This document shows, piece after piece, positions 54,292 to 63,611 of a DNA stretch of 64,000 nucleotides. The notes under the pieces are model-generated. The model did not search any database. It had not been told where the DNA came from and worked only from the letters and a program-made list of their open reading frames with translations. How positions within the stretch are numbered: position 1 is the stretch's first letter; every line of letters starts with the position of its first letter. The translations under genes and the position numbers were made by a program. The stretch spans positions 1 to 64,000 of the forward strand of contig CALHAR010000007.1 of assembly GCA_937931645.1 (NCBI GenBank). The letters run 5' to 3'. Source of the DNA: an uncultured Alphaproteobacteria bacterium. Lineage in GTDB: Bacteria; Pseudomonadota; Alphaproteobacteria; Micavibrionales; Micavibrionaceae.

Positions 54292-56790
54292 TTACGTATT
54301 ATTCTCTATTGTGGCAAAAGGTGAATCATTATTAGAAACATCACCTATAACAACCTTTTTGGCTCTCAACGCGGCCTCAAGGGACTTCAACAAGCCTAAA
54401 TCATCAGCCTGCACTTGATCAGAACTACCTGTATGCAACGTCACATGATCTATAATCGCCCCCATACCTATTTGCTGTTCCGAGCGTTGCTTACGCACTT
54501 CGGCAATAGCCTGTAAAACAAAATTCATTTTCTCAGCCTTATCAAATATTAAATCTGATTCAGGCTGTGGCCACGTACTTTGGTGAAGAGAATTTACATC
54601 TTCACCAAACTTCCCTGCTTGCTGATAAAGCTCTTCGGTTACAAATGGCATAAACGGCGCATATAAGCCGATAATAGTTCTGGTTGCTTCAAAAAGCGTC
54701 GATTGTGAAGATTTTTTCTCTTCATCTGTCCATGTGCTTTCTTCTTGAAAGCGCAGCTTTATCATTTCTAAATAATTATCACAGTACGTCATATAGAAAA
54801 ATCTATCTAACGTTGCACGAGCCGCGGCATAATCAAAATTATCAAAACTATCCGTCATTTCTGCAATGGTTTTATTAAGCTCCACAATAATCCACTGATC
54901 TTCAAAAGTTCGCGCCTCATACGGCACGAGCCCCTCCTCAGGATTCAAGCCGTCCATATAGGTGAAAGCCATTCTAGACGCATTCCATATTTTCATGATG
55001 ACGGCACGACCACGTTTAATCTCTTTTTCAGAAAACTTAAGATCTTGACCAAGTTTCCCGCCTGCGGCCCAATATCGAACAGCATCTGCACCATATTTCT
55101 TGATTAGGCTATCTGGGTTAAAACGATTAAATCCCGTTGCATCCGTTTCTTTATCAAGAGAGCGTTTAGAAATCTTTTTACCTTGTTCATTTAACCCCCA
55201 ACCAGAGATCATAGCGGACGCCCATGGGAGTTTATCGCTATGAAAGTTAGATTTAACAAGCGTGTAGAAAAGCCATGTTCTGATAATTTCACGTGCCTGA
55301 ACACGCAAGCTCATAGGATAAATGACACTATTTTCTTTATCATCTAAGCTAGACCAATTTGCATTAATTAAAGGACTAACAGAAGATGTCATCCACGTAT
55401 CCATGACGTCTGTTTCAGGAACAAACTGCATGTCTTTATATTTATCACGCGCCCATTGCGGCGCAGGCGTTTCCATTGGATCAACAGGTAAGTCTTTTTC
55501 ATCCGCAACAATCGTATCGACAACATTACCTTCTTCATCAACGACATACCAGACAGGGAACGGCACACCATAATATCTTTGGCGTGAAATATTCCAGTCA
55601 TATTTAAGTCCATTAATCCAGTTGACTAATTGTACTTTCATATGTTTGGGGTGCCAATCAAGCTCCTCTGCTCTTTGTAAAAAAGTTTCTTTATGGTCAA
55701 GCAGTTTAATAAACCACTGCGGCGCCATATGAAACTCAACAGGCTGTTCAGATCTCTCCCCTACTGAAACCGCTTGCGTCACAGTTTTTTGTGCTTTTAC
55801 AAGATCTAATTCCTTCAAATCTTTAATAATTCTAGCACGCGCTTCGACAACAATTAAACCTTCATAGGCGCCCGCCAGTTCTGTCATTTTACCATCAGGA
55901 CTGATGCATACTCTTGTATCAAGCTTATGCTCTTTCCATTTTTCAACATCTTCGCTATCTCCGAAGGTACAAACCATCATCAAGCCAGTTCCGAACTCCT
56001 TATCAACATGATCAGAAGTAAGAATAGGAACCTGATGTCCTGTGATAGGGATAATTGCTTTCTCACCTTCTAAATGCGTATAACGTCCATCATCGGGGTT
56101 ATAAAACAAACCAACACAACCAGGAATAAGCTCAGGACGGGTTGTCGAGATAACTAAAGGGTCGTCAGTCGTTGACTTAAACTCAATATCATACAACTTA
56201 CCTTTACGCTCAATCGTCTCAAGGTCAGCCTGAGCAAGCGCCGTTTGAAACTGCGTGTCCCATAGGACAGGCTCGTCCACCCGTGTCATCAAACCTTTCT
56301 TATATAAATCTATAAAAGATAATTGCCCTACACGTTGAGAGCGTTCATCAATTGTTGAGTAACGTAACGTCCAATCAACAGACACCCCAAGCGAACGCCA
56401 CAAGTCTTCATATGTTTTTGCGCCTGCTTGCGTTTCATTAATACATAGCTGCCTAAAGTCACTACGTGAAATTTCTGATTTATTTTTAATACCATGAACT
56501 TTTTCAACATGACGCTCGGTTGGTAAGCCATTATCGTCAAACCCCATTGGATAAAAAACTTCATGACCCGTCATACGTTTATATCGAACTATTATTTCTG
56601 CCTGTGTGTAGGACATAGCATGCCCAATATGCAGATGTGATGCAGAAACATACGGCGGCGGCGTATCAACTGAAAAAACTGGCTTGCCAGAGCTCTTGTC
56701 AAAAGTATGAACAGCATGCTCTTCCCATAGCTTTAAACAATTCTCTGATAATACATCTAAATCTACAGATGAATCTAATTCGGGAAACAT
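54292..56790 (-). CDS. valS: Valyl-tRNA synthetase
   Basis: An 832-residue class I synthetase. The HIGH motif reads HLHIGHA (about 53-59), FYPMGFDDNGLPTERHVEK follows, and the KMSKS motif is KISKR (GKKISKRSLD). Editing-domain segments (ISTTRPELIPGCVGLFYNPDD) are present. The DDNGLPTE form and the ~830-residue length, without a long C-terminal coiled coil, fit the archaeal-type ValRS I associate with Rickettsia rather than the E. coli type. It is convergent with tRNA-Gln direction only by location. Confidence 0.95.
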   Translation of the reverse strand: MFPELDSSVDLDVLSENCLKLWEEHAVHTFDKSSGKPVFSVDTPPPYVSASHLHIGHAMSYTQAEIIVRYKRMTGHEVFYPMGFDDNGLPTERHVEKVHGIKNKSEISRSDFRQLCINETQAGAKTYEDLWRSLGVSVDWTLRYSTIDERSQRVGQLSFIDLYKKGLMTRVDEPVLWDTQFQTALAQADLETIERKGKLYDIEFKSTTDDPLVISTTRPELIPGCVGLFYNPDDGRYTHLEGEKAIIPITGHQVPILTSDHVDKEFGTGLMMVCTFGDSEDVEKWKEHKLDTRVCISPDGKMTELAGAYEGLIVVEARARIIKDLKELDLVKAQKTVTQAVSVGERSEQPVEFHMAPQWFIKLLDHKETFLQRAEELDWHPKHMKVQLVNWINGLKYDWNISRQRYYGVPFPVWYVVDEEGNVVDTIVADEKDLPVDPMETPAPQWARDKYKDMQFVPETDVMDTWMTSSVSPLINANWSSLDDKENSVIYPMSLRVQAREIIRTWLFYTLVKSNFHSDKLPWASAMISGWGLNEQGKKISKRSLDKETDATGFNRFNPDSLIKKYGADAVRYWAAGGKLGQDLKFSEKEIKRGRAVIMKIWNASRMAFTYMDGLNPEEGLVPYEARTFEDQWIIVELNKTIAEMTDSFDNFDYAAARATLDRFFYMTYCDNYLEMIKLRFQEESTWTDEEKKSSQSTLFEATRTIIGLYAPFMPFVTEELYQQAGKFGEDVNSLHQSTWPQPESDLIFDKAEKMNFVLQAIAEVRKQRSEQQIGMGAIIDHVTLHTGSSDQVQADDLGLLKSLEAALRAKKVVIGDVSNNDSPFATIENNT

Positions 56791-56978
56791 GGCATCACTC
56801 TCTTTAATTATATAAGGGTCTGAGATTCATACTGAAATCTGGCTCATTAGTAAATACTTAGAAGCATAATTAACACCTTAACTACAACATGGAAACAGAA
56901 AGCCCTATAACCTTATGGAATTAACATTAAGTTCCTCCCCCTGCTTTCGATTAAGCCATTGATACAACTATGTATATT

Positions 56979-57425
56979 TTATAATCGTTGTGCGATTAAC
57001 TTATCTAGCTCGTTCGCAAATTTTTCACCATCGCGTACGTTAAAGCTTTTTGGTCCACCCGTCTGAACACCATCATTGCGCAAGCCATCCATAAAATCGC
57101 GCATATCAGATACCTGCCCAATATTATCTTTATTATAGATTATTCCCCGTGGGTCTAATCCTAATGCTCCCTTTGCTACAATACGAACAGCAAGTGGGAT
57201 ATCAGCCGTAACAACCAAATCTCCTGCTCTACAATCTTCTGCTATTTTATTATCTGCTATGTCAGGACCTTGTTCGACTTGAATGAAACGGATGAATGGT
57301 GACTCAGGAAGGCGCAACCACTGATTGGCAACAAATATGGTTTCGGCTTTTTTTCGCTCTGCTACGCGAAATAGCATTTCTTTTATACCCCTGGGGCAGG
57401 CATCTGCATCAACCCAAATCTTCAT
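56979..57425 (-). CDS. YaiI/YqxD family (DUF188) protein
   Basis: A 148-residue protein of the DUF188 family: KIWVDADACPRGIKEMLFRVAERK at the start, FIQVEQGPDIADNKIAEDCRAGDLVVTADIPLA in the middle, and the conserved DPRGIIYNKDNIGQ. The acidic residues suggest a PIN-like nuclease fold, but function is unproven. Its start adjoins the RRM gene with a 1-base overlap. Confidence 0.9.
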   Translation of the reverse strand: MKIWVDADACPRGIKEMLFRVAERKKAETIFVANQWLRLPESPFIRFIQVEQGPDIADNKIAEDCRAGDLVVTADIPLAVRIVAKGALGLDPRGIIYNKDNIGQVSDMRDFMDGLRNDGVQTGGPKSFNVRDGEKFANELDKLIAQRL

Positions 57426-57661
57426 TAATTTGCCTGTTTAACACGTATCTTATTTTGACCGACAGCGCTGCCATGTAATGCCTTGATAACCGCTAAACCT
57501 TCATGTTCTAAAGCCATTTCAACAAATCCAAAACCTTTCGATTTATCCGTTTTCTCATCCATAACCAAACTACAACCTTTAATATTCCCATGAGCCTTAA
57601 ACAGCTTGGCAAGATCATTCTCACTAAAATCACGTGGTAGGTTAAGGACTATTAGTTTCAT
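57425..57661 (-). CDS. RRM-domain RNA-binding protein
   Basis: A 78-residue protein composed of a single RNA recognition motif. RNP2 is LIVLNLPRDF and RNP1 is KGFGFVEM (about 43-50), giving a beta-alpha-beta-beta-alpha-beta fold. Such small proteins in bacteria bind RNA, often under cold. It shares one base with the DUF188 gene, so both are in one transcript. Confidence 0.88.
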   Translation of the reverse strand: MKLIVLNLPRDFSENDLAKLFKAHGNIKGCSLVMDEKTDKSKGFGFVEMALEHEGLAVIKALHGSAVGQNKIRVKQAN

Positions 57662-57732
57662 CTGAATGTCTCGTTTTATAGTTTAAAATATGCTTATATG
57701 AGTATTCATAACCTATAGAACAAGAAAATCAT

Positions 57733-58590
57733 ATGATATTAGATAGATTCCCCACGGCAGATGAATTCTACAAAACTTACTGGGGGCAAAAACCCTTTGT
57801 TGTACGCGGTGGTATTAATTCTGCTTTGTTTGATACGCTTATTGATGGCGATACGCTTGCGGGGCTCTCCCTGGAAGAAGACATTAAATCTCGCCTTGTT
57901 ATGACGGCACCCGCAGGTGGTAAATGGACATGCGAACACGGGCCTTTTGAAGAGGAACGTTTTTCAACATTAGGCAGCAAAAACTGGAGCCTTCTGGTTC
58001 AAAATGTTGAAAAACACCATACCGATACAGCAGAGCTTTTAAATAGTTTTGAATTTTCACCACGCTGGTTACTGGACGACATCATGGTTAGTTATTCAAC
58101 AACAGGCGGCACCGTAGGACCACATACAGATAGTTACCATGTCTTCTTGGTACAGGGTATTGGACGTAGATGTTGGACGATTGGAAACTCTCCCCTTGAA
58201 AAAAAAGACTGGATTGAAGATATTGAATTGAAAGTTTTAAAAGAGCCTGTCGATGGTGAAGACATTGAAGTCACAACAGGCGACGTGATTTACATCCCTC
58301 CCCATTTCTCCCATGAAGGAAAAACACTTGAAAATGCAATGACCTTTTCTGTTGGGTTTTTAGGGCCTAAAATGTCTGAACTATTTATAGAGTATGGCTA
58401 TTACTTAGATCAGACAGAGCGGCATAACAAACAATATTTGGGAGAAGGATTAACGGCGCAAAGTGCCAGCCTCGAAATCTCTACACCAGCACAAGATACC
58501 ATCAAAAACGATCTGTTAAACACTCTTCATGCAGATAGTTTTTCTAAATGGTTAGTAGAGTATTTTTCTAATAATGATAAAAACGATTAA
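57733..58590 (+). CDS. roxA: RoxA/YcfD-like 2-oxoglutarate oxygenase (ribosomal protein hydroxylase)
   Basis: A 285-residue JmjC/cupin oxygenase. The HxD iron motif is His131/Asp133 (GTVGPHTDSYHVFLVQ), a distal histidine lies in YIPPHFSHEG, and the C-terminal winged-helix-like region follows (about 205-285). The family includes YcfD, which hydroxylates an arginine of ribosomal protein L16. It is convergent with argH, 8 nt away. Confidence 0.86.
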   Translation: MILDRFPTADEFYKTYWGQKPFVVRGGINSALFDTLIDGDTLAGLSLEEDIKSRLVMTAPAGGKWTCEHGPFEEERFSTLGSKNWSLLVQNVEKHHTDTAELLNSFEFSPRWLLDDIMVSYSTTGGTVGPHTDSYHVFLVQGIGRRCWTIGNSPLEKKDWIEDIELKVLKEPVDGEDIEVTTGDVIYIPPHFSHEGKTLENAMTFSVGFLGPKMSELFIEYGYYLDQTERHNKQYLGEGLTAQSASLEISTPAQDTIKNDLLNTLHADSFSKWLVEYFSNNDKND

Positions 58591-58598
58591 TTTATTAA

Positions 58599-59948
58599 TT
58601 ACTTATTTAAACGAGATTGAACTGCCTTATCTAAATTAAGACTATTAAATATATCATCTGTGACACGTGGCTCTATAGCTTGCATATCCGATAACGGTAA
58701 CCTATCCAATGCACATTTTTGCTCTTCTGCTTGCTTCACAATCGTTCCCGTCACATGGTGTGCTTCTCGAAATGGCATATCTAACTCTCTCACAAGCCAA
58801 TCAGCAATTTCCGTTGCCGTGGCATAACCGCTTTCGGCGGCACTACGCATGTTTTTTATATTAAAAGAGGCAGTTTCAATCATACCACTCATCGCATCAA
58901 GGCAAAGACATAGCGTATCAAAACTTTCAAACACGCATGATTTATCTTCTTGCATGTCCTTATTATAAGCGAGTGGTAACGCTTTCATAACCGTCATAAG
59001 TTGCATTAAATTACCATTTAAGCGTCCCGTCTTGGCACGTACCAATTCGGCCGCATCAGGGTTCTTCTTTTGTGGCATAATGGATGATCCAGTTGACCAT
59101 TCATCATTTAAATTAACAAAACCAAATTGCGGTGTGGCCCATAGAATAATTTCTTCTGCTAAGCGTGATAAATGCAACCCAGATTGCGCGCAAACGAACA
59201 AGAATTCTGTTGCAAAGTCCCGTGCGGAAACCGCGTCCATTGTATTCTCCATAGGTTTATCAAACTCTAGATTGCTAGCCGTAAACTCTCTATCTATATT
59301 AAAGCCAGTCCCTGACAAAGCGCACGCACCCAACGGCGATTCATTCAAGCGTTTCTGACAATCTAGAATCCGTGACTTATCTCGCACCATCATTTGCACA
59401 TACGCACCTAAATGCATTGCCAACGTAATAGGCTGTGCAACTTGCAAATGTGTGAAACCTGGCATAATTGATGCTTCATGCGTACTTGAAACAGATTTTA
59501 ATACGTCTTGAAGCCTATCAATTTTCTGAACCAAATCATCACATGCTTGTCGTACCCAAAGCCTAAAATCTGTAGCAACTTGGTCGTTTCTTGACCGTGC
59601 CGTATGAAGTTTACCCGCAACATCACCGATCAAATCTTTTAAACGACTTTCAATATTCATATGAATATCTTCCAATTCCGCTTTAAACTCAAACTCACCA
59701 TTTTCAATTTCGGCAGCAACTTTCTCCAAGCCCTTTAAAATAGACTCACCATCGCCCTCAGAGATGATGTTTTGCTTTACCAACATCTCACAATGCGCTT
59801 TTGATCCTGCAACATCTTGCTGCCATAAACGACAATCAACATCTATAGAGGCATTAATTTGTGTCATAATATCTGAAGGGTTGGCATTAAAACGCCCACC
59901 CCACATTTGATTAGACTCTTTAACGCCGTTAGGTTGTTTTTTCGTCAT
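58599..59948 (-). CDS. argH: Argininosuccinate lyase
   Basis: A 449-residue enzyme that splits argininosuccinate into arginine and fumarate. Seen: MWGGRFNANPSDIM, EDIHMNIESRLKDLIG, HTARSRNDQVATDFRLW, the signature GSSIMPQKKNPD with the catalytic serine. Length is typical. It follows argG with a 4-nt gap, forming an argGH operon. Confidence 0.97.
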   Translation of the reverse strand: MTKKQPNGVKESNQMWGGRFNANPSDIMTQINASIDVDCRLWQQDVAGSKAHCEMLVKQNIISEGDGESILKGLEKVAAEIENGEFEFKAELEDIHMNIESRLKDLIGDVAGKLHTARSRNDQVATDFRLWVRQACDDLVQKIDRLQDVLKSVSSTHEASIMPGFTHLQVAQPITLAMHLGAYVQMMVRDKSRILDCQKRLNESPLGACALSGTGFNIDREFTASNLEFDKPMENTMDAVSARDFATEFLFVCAQSGLHLSRLAEEIILWATPQFGFVNLNDEWSTGSSIMPQKKNPDAAELVRAKTGRLNGNLMQLMTVMKALPLAYNKDMQEDKSCVFESFDTLCLCLDAMSGMIETASFNIKNMRSAAESGYATATEIADWLVRELDMPFREAHHVTGTIVKQAEEQKCALDRLPLSDMQAIEPRVTDDIFNSLNLDKAVQSRLNK

Positions 59949-59952
59949 GATT

Positions 59953-61182
59953 TTAATCCTCTAAAGAACCTTCAAATGCGCTATGGGCTTTTAACCGCAC
60001 TGCATTCACTTTAATAAAACCATCTGCATCAATATGATTGTAGCCACCATCCACATCAAATGACGACAAGTCTTCATTATAAAGTGATTTAGGCGACGTC
60101 CGTGCAATCGGATATGTCAGACCTTTATAAAGCTTAACCTGAACCGTTCCTGTCACATTCCTTTGGCAGTCCTCCATAAAGTTTTGCAAAATTTTCATCT
60201 CAGGAGAGAACCAAAAACCATTATAAATCACTTCTGTCATTTTAAGGCTCATAGCATCACGAAGCTTTTTAACTTCTCTATCCATGGTAATACCTTCTAA
60301 ATCTAAATGCGCTAAATTTAAAATTGTACCGCCAGGCGTTTCATAAATACCCCGTGACTTAATACCAACAAAACGATTTTCAACCATATCTAGACGGCCA
60401 ATCCCATGCTTCGCACCCATTTCATTCAAATAAATAAACAGCTCTAGCGGATCAGTTTTAACCGTTCCATCAGCTATGTTTTCAACCTTAATGGGAATAC
60501 CGTCCTTAAAATCAATGGCAAGAACATCAGCAACATCTGGTGCATCTTCTGGCGCTGTTGTGTGCGAATAAACATATTCTTCGCACACAAAGTTAGGATC
60601 TTCCAACTCTCCTCCCTCATGTGAAATATGAAGTAAGTTTTCATCTTCAGAATAAGACACACCTTTATTTTTCTTAATTGGAATATTATGTTTCTCTGCA
60701 TAATCAAGCATCTCTTTACGCCCAATAAATTGTTCCAGAAATTCTGGCATCTTCCATGGTGCCAAAACTGTAATGTCAGGCTTCAACGCATAATAGCCAA
60801 GCTCAAACCTGACCTGATCATTCCCCTTGCCTGTGGCCCCATGCGATACATAATCTGCACCTTCGGCAACCGCAATTTCAATTTGTCTTTTCGCAATAAT
60901 AGGGCGCGCAATCGCTGTACCTAACAAGTACCGTCCCTCATAAATTGCATTAGCCGCATATGCAGGGAAAATATAATCCGTTACAAACTCCTTCTTCAGG
61001 TCTTCTATAAAAACCTTACTTGCGCCTAGTTTTAAGGCTTTTTCTTTCGCGGCTTCAAAATCTTCTTTTTGACCTATATCTGCCATATAAGCGATAACGT
61101 CATACCCTTCTTCGATAAACCATTTTAAAATAATGGAGGTATCTAAACCACCGGAATAAGCTAGTACTACTTTTTTAGTCAT
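59953..61182 (-). CDS. argG: Argininosuccinate synthase
   Basis: A 409-residue enzyme that joins citrulline and aspartate with ATP. The N-terminal [18 protein letters not shown] is the pyrophosphatase-loop, followed by [15 protein letters not shown] and [16 protein letters not shown]. Length is normal. First gene of the argGH run; about 330 nt of mostly empty DNA lies upstream. Confidence 0.97.
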   Translation of the reverse strand: MTKKVVLAYSGGLDTSIILKWFIEEGYDVIAYMADIGQKEDFEAAKEKALKLGASKVFIEDLKKEFVTDYIFPAYAANAIYEGRYLLGTAIARPIIAKRQIEIAVAEGADYVSHGATGKGNDQVRFELGYYALKPDITVLAPWKMPEFLEQFIGRKEMLDYAEKHNIPIKKNKGVSYSEDENLLHISHEGGELEDPNFVCEEYVYSHTTAPEDAPDVADVLAIDFKDGIPIKVENIADGTVKTDPLELFIYLNEMGAKHGIGRLDMVENRFVGIKSRGIYETPGGTILNLAHLDLEGITMDREVKKLRDAMSLKMTEVIYNGFWFSPEMKILQNFMEDCQRNVTGTVQVKLYKGLTYPIARTSPKSLYNEDLSSFDVDGGYNHIDADGFIKVNAVRLKAHSAFEGSLED

Positions 61183-61374
61183 TCTTTTTAATCTTTCTCT
61201 TTATTAGTCTTTGTTGATTTTTTGTTATTAATAATAAGGGTAAGCGCTGCGCAGTATTTAAACTGAGAGCTTGGAAATATATTTAAATTATTAGGAATGT
61301 AAAATAGAAATATTAAGTCAACAGCAAGCGCAACGCGGTCATACGTCGGCGTCGAATTGATAAAGTCAGTCTAT

Positions 61375-61397
61375 TGCTGTTTTGTTTCATAACAGCA
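61375..61397. repeat. Hairpin in the argG-tRNA-Thr gap
   Basis: TGCTGTT (61375-61381) and AACAGCA (61391-61397) pair perfectly with a 9-nt loop, 2 nt before the ATG of a 48-codon frame. The 330-nt gap 61183-61511 otherwise holds that frame and no recognisable element. Confidence 0.35.
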
Positions 61398-61399
61398 CT

Positions 61400-61546
61400 A
61401 TGACAGAAAAACTGAAAACAAATCAACGGTTTTTAGAAATTATTAAAAGTAATAGCCATATAAGAGTTTTACTCTCTGACGGGGCAATACGCATTAAAGA
61501 TTTGAAAGAAATGGTGCCGCAAAGAGGATTCGAACCCCTGGCCTGA
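61400..61546 (+). pseudogene. 48-codon frame running into tRNA-Thr (possible gene remnant)
   Basis: The frame begins MTEKLKTNQRFLEIIKSNSH, goes on to RVLLSDGAIRIKDLKEMV, and then reads through the antisense 3' end of tRNA-Thr to a TGA at 61546. The composition looks protein-like for the first 37 codons, yet no Shine-Dalgarno is seen. It may be the remains of a gene cut off at the tRNA, or chance. Confidence 0.2.
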
Positions 61547-61587
61547 TGATTACAAATCAACTGCTCTACCAACTGAGCTATTGCGGC
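61512..61587 (-). tRNA. tRNA-Thr (anticodon TGT)
   Basis: Minus-strand cloverleaf: acceptor GCCGCAA/TTGCGGC, D arm GCTCAGTTGGTAGAGC, anticodon arm GTTGA-TTTGTAA-TCATC with anticodon TGT (one T-T mismatch in the stem), T arm AGGGGTTCGAATCCTCT, discriminator A and encoded CCA (complement of 61512-61514). It reads ACA. Confidence 0.94.
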
Positions 61588-61791
61588 ATATAGTTTCCGT
61601 TGAACTTATTAGCTTTATTGCCCCTCTGATGCAAGATAAAATTATTAATATTGTAAGATTATAACCCAAAAAAGACATAGATAGTAAAAACAGCCGCTTA
61701 ATGCTAAAAATTGGCGTTTTTTGGTTTTTTCTGCTAAATTAAAAGACTAGGGTGTTTTTTCCCTAAGGTATTGAAAAAAGGTTATTTTTAC

Positions 61792-63006
61792 ATGGCTGAC
61801 GGTAAGCAAGAAGGCGGTACTGAGCAATTATTAAGCTGGGCAATCATTTTCATTATGGTTTTGTTGAGTTTATACTTTGTTTATCGCAATTATACACCAG
61901 AAGTTTTAGGTTTCATAAGGTGGGTGAGATACGCTGAGCTATGGTTAATCACCTTATTTACAACAGATTCTTACAATGTTGTCCTCTCTAGCGGAGAAGC
62001 TATAAACGTAAAAGAATTACGCGATTATGTCTCGACAATACCAAGGGATGCCTTAGATACCTCTCAAATAAGTGATATCTCACGGGTGGCTCTATATCCA
62101 ATAAAATGGGTTATGATCGCAATAATAGCGATTCTAGGTTACTGGATCTATACACGGGGTCCTGGTACGCAATATACAGAAGTTTTCAACCTAGATGGGT
62201 TGATCAAGTTTCAGTCTAAAACTTTCCCCATTATAGCTCCCTTTGTAGATTTTAACCCCTCTAATCAGCCACCTAGGCCCCCTGGATCAGATGTGCCAGC
62301 AGAATTACCACTTTTTGCAGAGGCATTAGGGCCTGAAGAGTGGCTTGCTTATTATCAAATTCCTTTCACTGACAATAAAATGAATAAAAATGCGGTTTTT
62401 AAAGCCTTTTCACGACAACTAGGCCCACGATGGAAAGGAGCTAAAAAACTAGCCCCTTACAAACAAGTTATACTGGCCGCTTGCTGTTTAAAAGCCTCCC
62501 GTAAAAGAGAAGAATCTGACGAAATGCTTGGACGTTTAGCGCGCTGTTGGTCGCATAACAAAGGGCTACAGTTAGGAAAAGAAAAAGGACTCGTAAAAGA
62601 CGCAAGAAAAGTTTTAAGGAATAAGGAATTATCTTCAAGCGTCTTGAAAAAATGTAATCAGCATGCGTGGCAAACAACCGCTTTATTACGCGCTATCCTA
62701 TCCGCAAGGGAAGAAGGCGGTGTTATGGCGCCTTCACAATTTGTCTGGCTACGCGCTCATGATCGTGAGCTTTGGTATCCTCTCAATAATCTAGGCCGTC
62801 AATCAAATCATATCGAAGCCATCGGTGCGATAGCGCACTTTAAAGCAGAAAAAAGAGCGCAGCGTCCTATTCCGAAACCAAAGGTTCATGACGCTGTAAC
62901 CTCAATCGATAGTTATATGAATGACGGGCAAGCAAGGCCTGTTCCAAAGTTAGATTACAGTAAATCATCTAAAAAACGTGGTATTAAGAAACTTAAAAAA
63001 GCATAA
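61792..63006 (+). CDS. dotM: DotM/IcmP, type IVB coupling-complex protein
   Basis: A protein of about 404 residues (ATG 61792, AAAAGG upstream; a TTG at 61771 is less likely). It has two membrane segments (about 12-30 and 106-124) and a cytoplasmic domain that follows the DotM/TrbA order: FNLDGLIKFQSKTFPIIAPFVDFNP, LPLFAEALGPEEWLAYYQIP, FKAFSRQLGPRWKG, HAWQTTALLRAILSAREEGGVMAPSQFVWLRAHDRELWYPLNNLGRQ. In Legionella DotM partners with the ATPase DotL to recruit effectors. It is followed by an unknown gene and dotL. Confidence 0.88.
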   Translation: MADGKQEGGTEQLLSWAIIFIMVLLSLYFVYRNYTPEVLGFIRWVRYAELWLITLFTTDSYNVVLSSGEAINVKELRDYVSTIPRDALDTSQISDISRVALYPIKWVMIAIIAILGYWIYTRGPGTQYTEVFNLDGLIKFQSKTFPIIAPFVDFNPSNQPPRPPGSDVPAELPLFAEALGPEEWLAYYQIPFTDNKMNKNAVFKAFSRQLGPRWKGAKKLAPYKQVILAACCLKASRKREESDEMLGRLARCWSHNKGLQLGKEKGLVKDARKVLRNKELSSSVLKKCNQHAWQTTALLRAILSAREEGGVMAPSQFVWLRAHDRELWYPLNNLGRQSNHIEAIGAIAHFKAEKRAQRPIPKPKVHDAVTSIDSYMNDGQARPVPKLDYSKSSKKRGIKKLKKA

Positions 63007-63041
63007 CCCTAAACCAGAACAGACAAGGATTTTACTATAAA

Positions 63042-63590
63042 ATGGCGTTATTTAATAAAAAACAACTCACCTCTTCTGCAGAAGTCGTTGATAAGCATTT
63101 AATTTTATCTTTGCCCAACGCAATCGAACCTATTGTCTGGCGAATGGCACTGGACAAGATAGGCACAGCTTCCTTTGAAATCAAGTCAGTCAAAAAAGGG
63201 ACTGTTTTCAATCTTGTTATGAAAGCTAAAAAAGGAGCAGCAGAAACAATTGCTCCTTTCAATCAAAAAGAGGAAGCTCTCGACGCTCTTATGAAGGCAT
63301 CAAATGCCCTTCAAAAACCTGAGATTAGCAATAACAATACTGCGACAGCGACTGTTAAAAAAATCTCTAATAAAACTGCAGCTAACCCTCCTCATACAAA
63401 TAATAATAAATGGTTATACTTACTACTGGGCGCTTTATTTGTTGTTGGATTATACTTTTACATGATCAACCAAATACCAACGACAATAAGCAACTTAGGT
63501 AACAATGCACCGAACTTATCATCTGGTAACAACGCCCAACCACAAACAGGCGTTCCGCTATCTGCTGATGATTTTTTAAATGGACTATAG
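63042..63590 (+). CDS. Unknown single-membrane-segment protein between dotM and dotL
   Basis: A 182-residue protein. The first ~90 residues are a cytoplasmic alpha/beta-type domain (HLILSLPNAIEPIVWRMALDKIGTASFEIKSV, EALDALMKASNALQ). An Asn/Thr-rich linker (about 96-120) leads to one membrane segment (WLYLLLGALFVVGLYFYM), and a periplasmic tail of about 40 residues, Asn/Gln-rich, ends SADDFLNGL. I do not recognise a family. It starts 35 nt after dotM and ends 21 nt before dotL, so it is probably part of the coupling complex or its biogenesis. Confidence 0.65.
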   Translation: MALFNKKQLTSSAEVVDKHLILSLPNAIEPIVWRMALDKIGTASFEIKSVKKGTVFNLVMKAKKGAAETIAPFNQKEEALDALMKASNALQKPEISNNNTATATVKKISNKTAANPPHTNNNKWLYLLLGALFVVGLYFYMINQIPTTISNLGNNAPNLSSGNNAQPQTGVPLSADDFLNGL

Positions 63591-63611
63591 GCACTGAAAG
63601 AAGCTTAAAAA

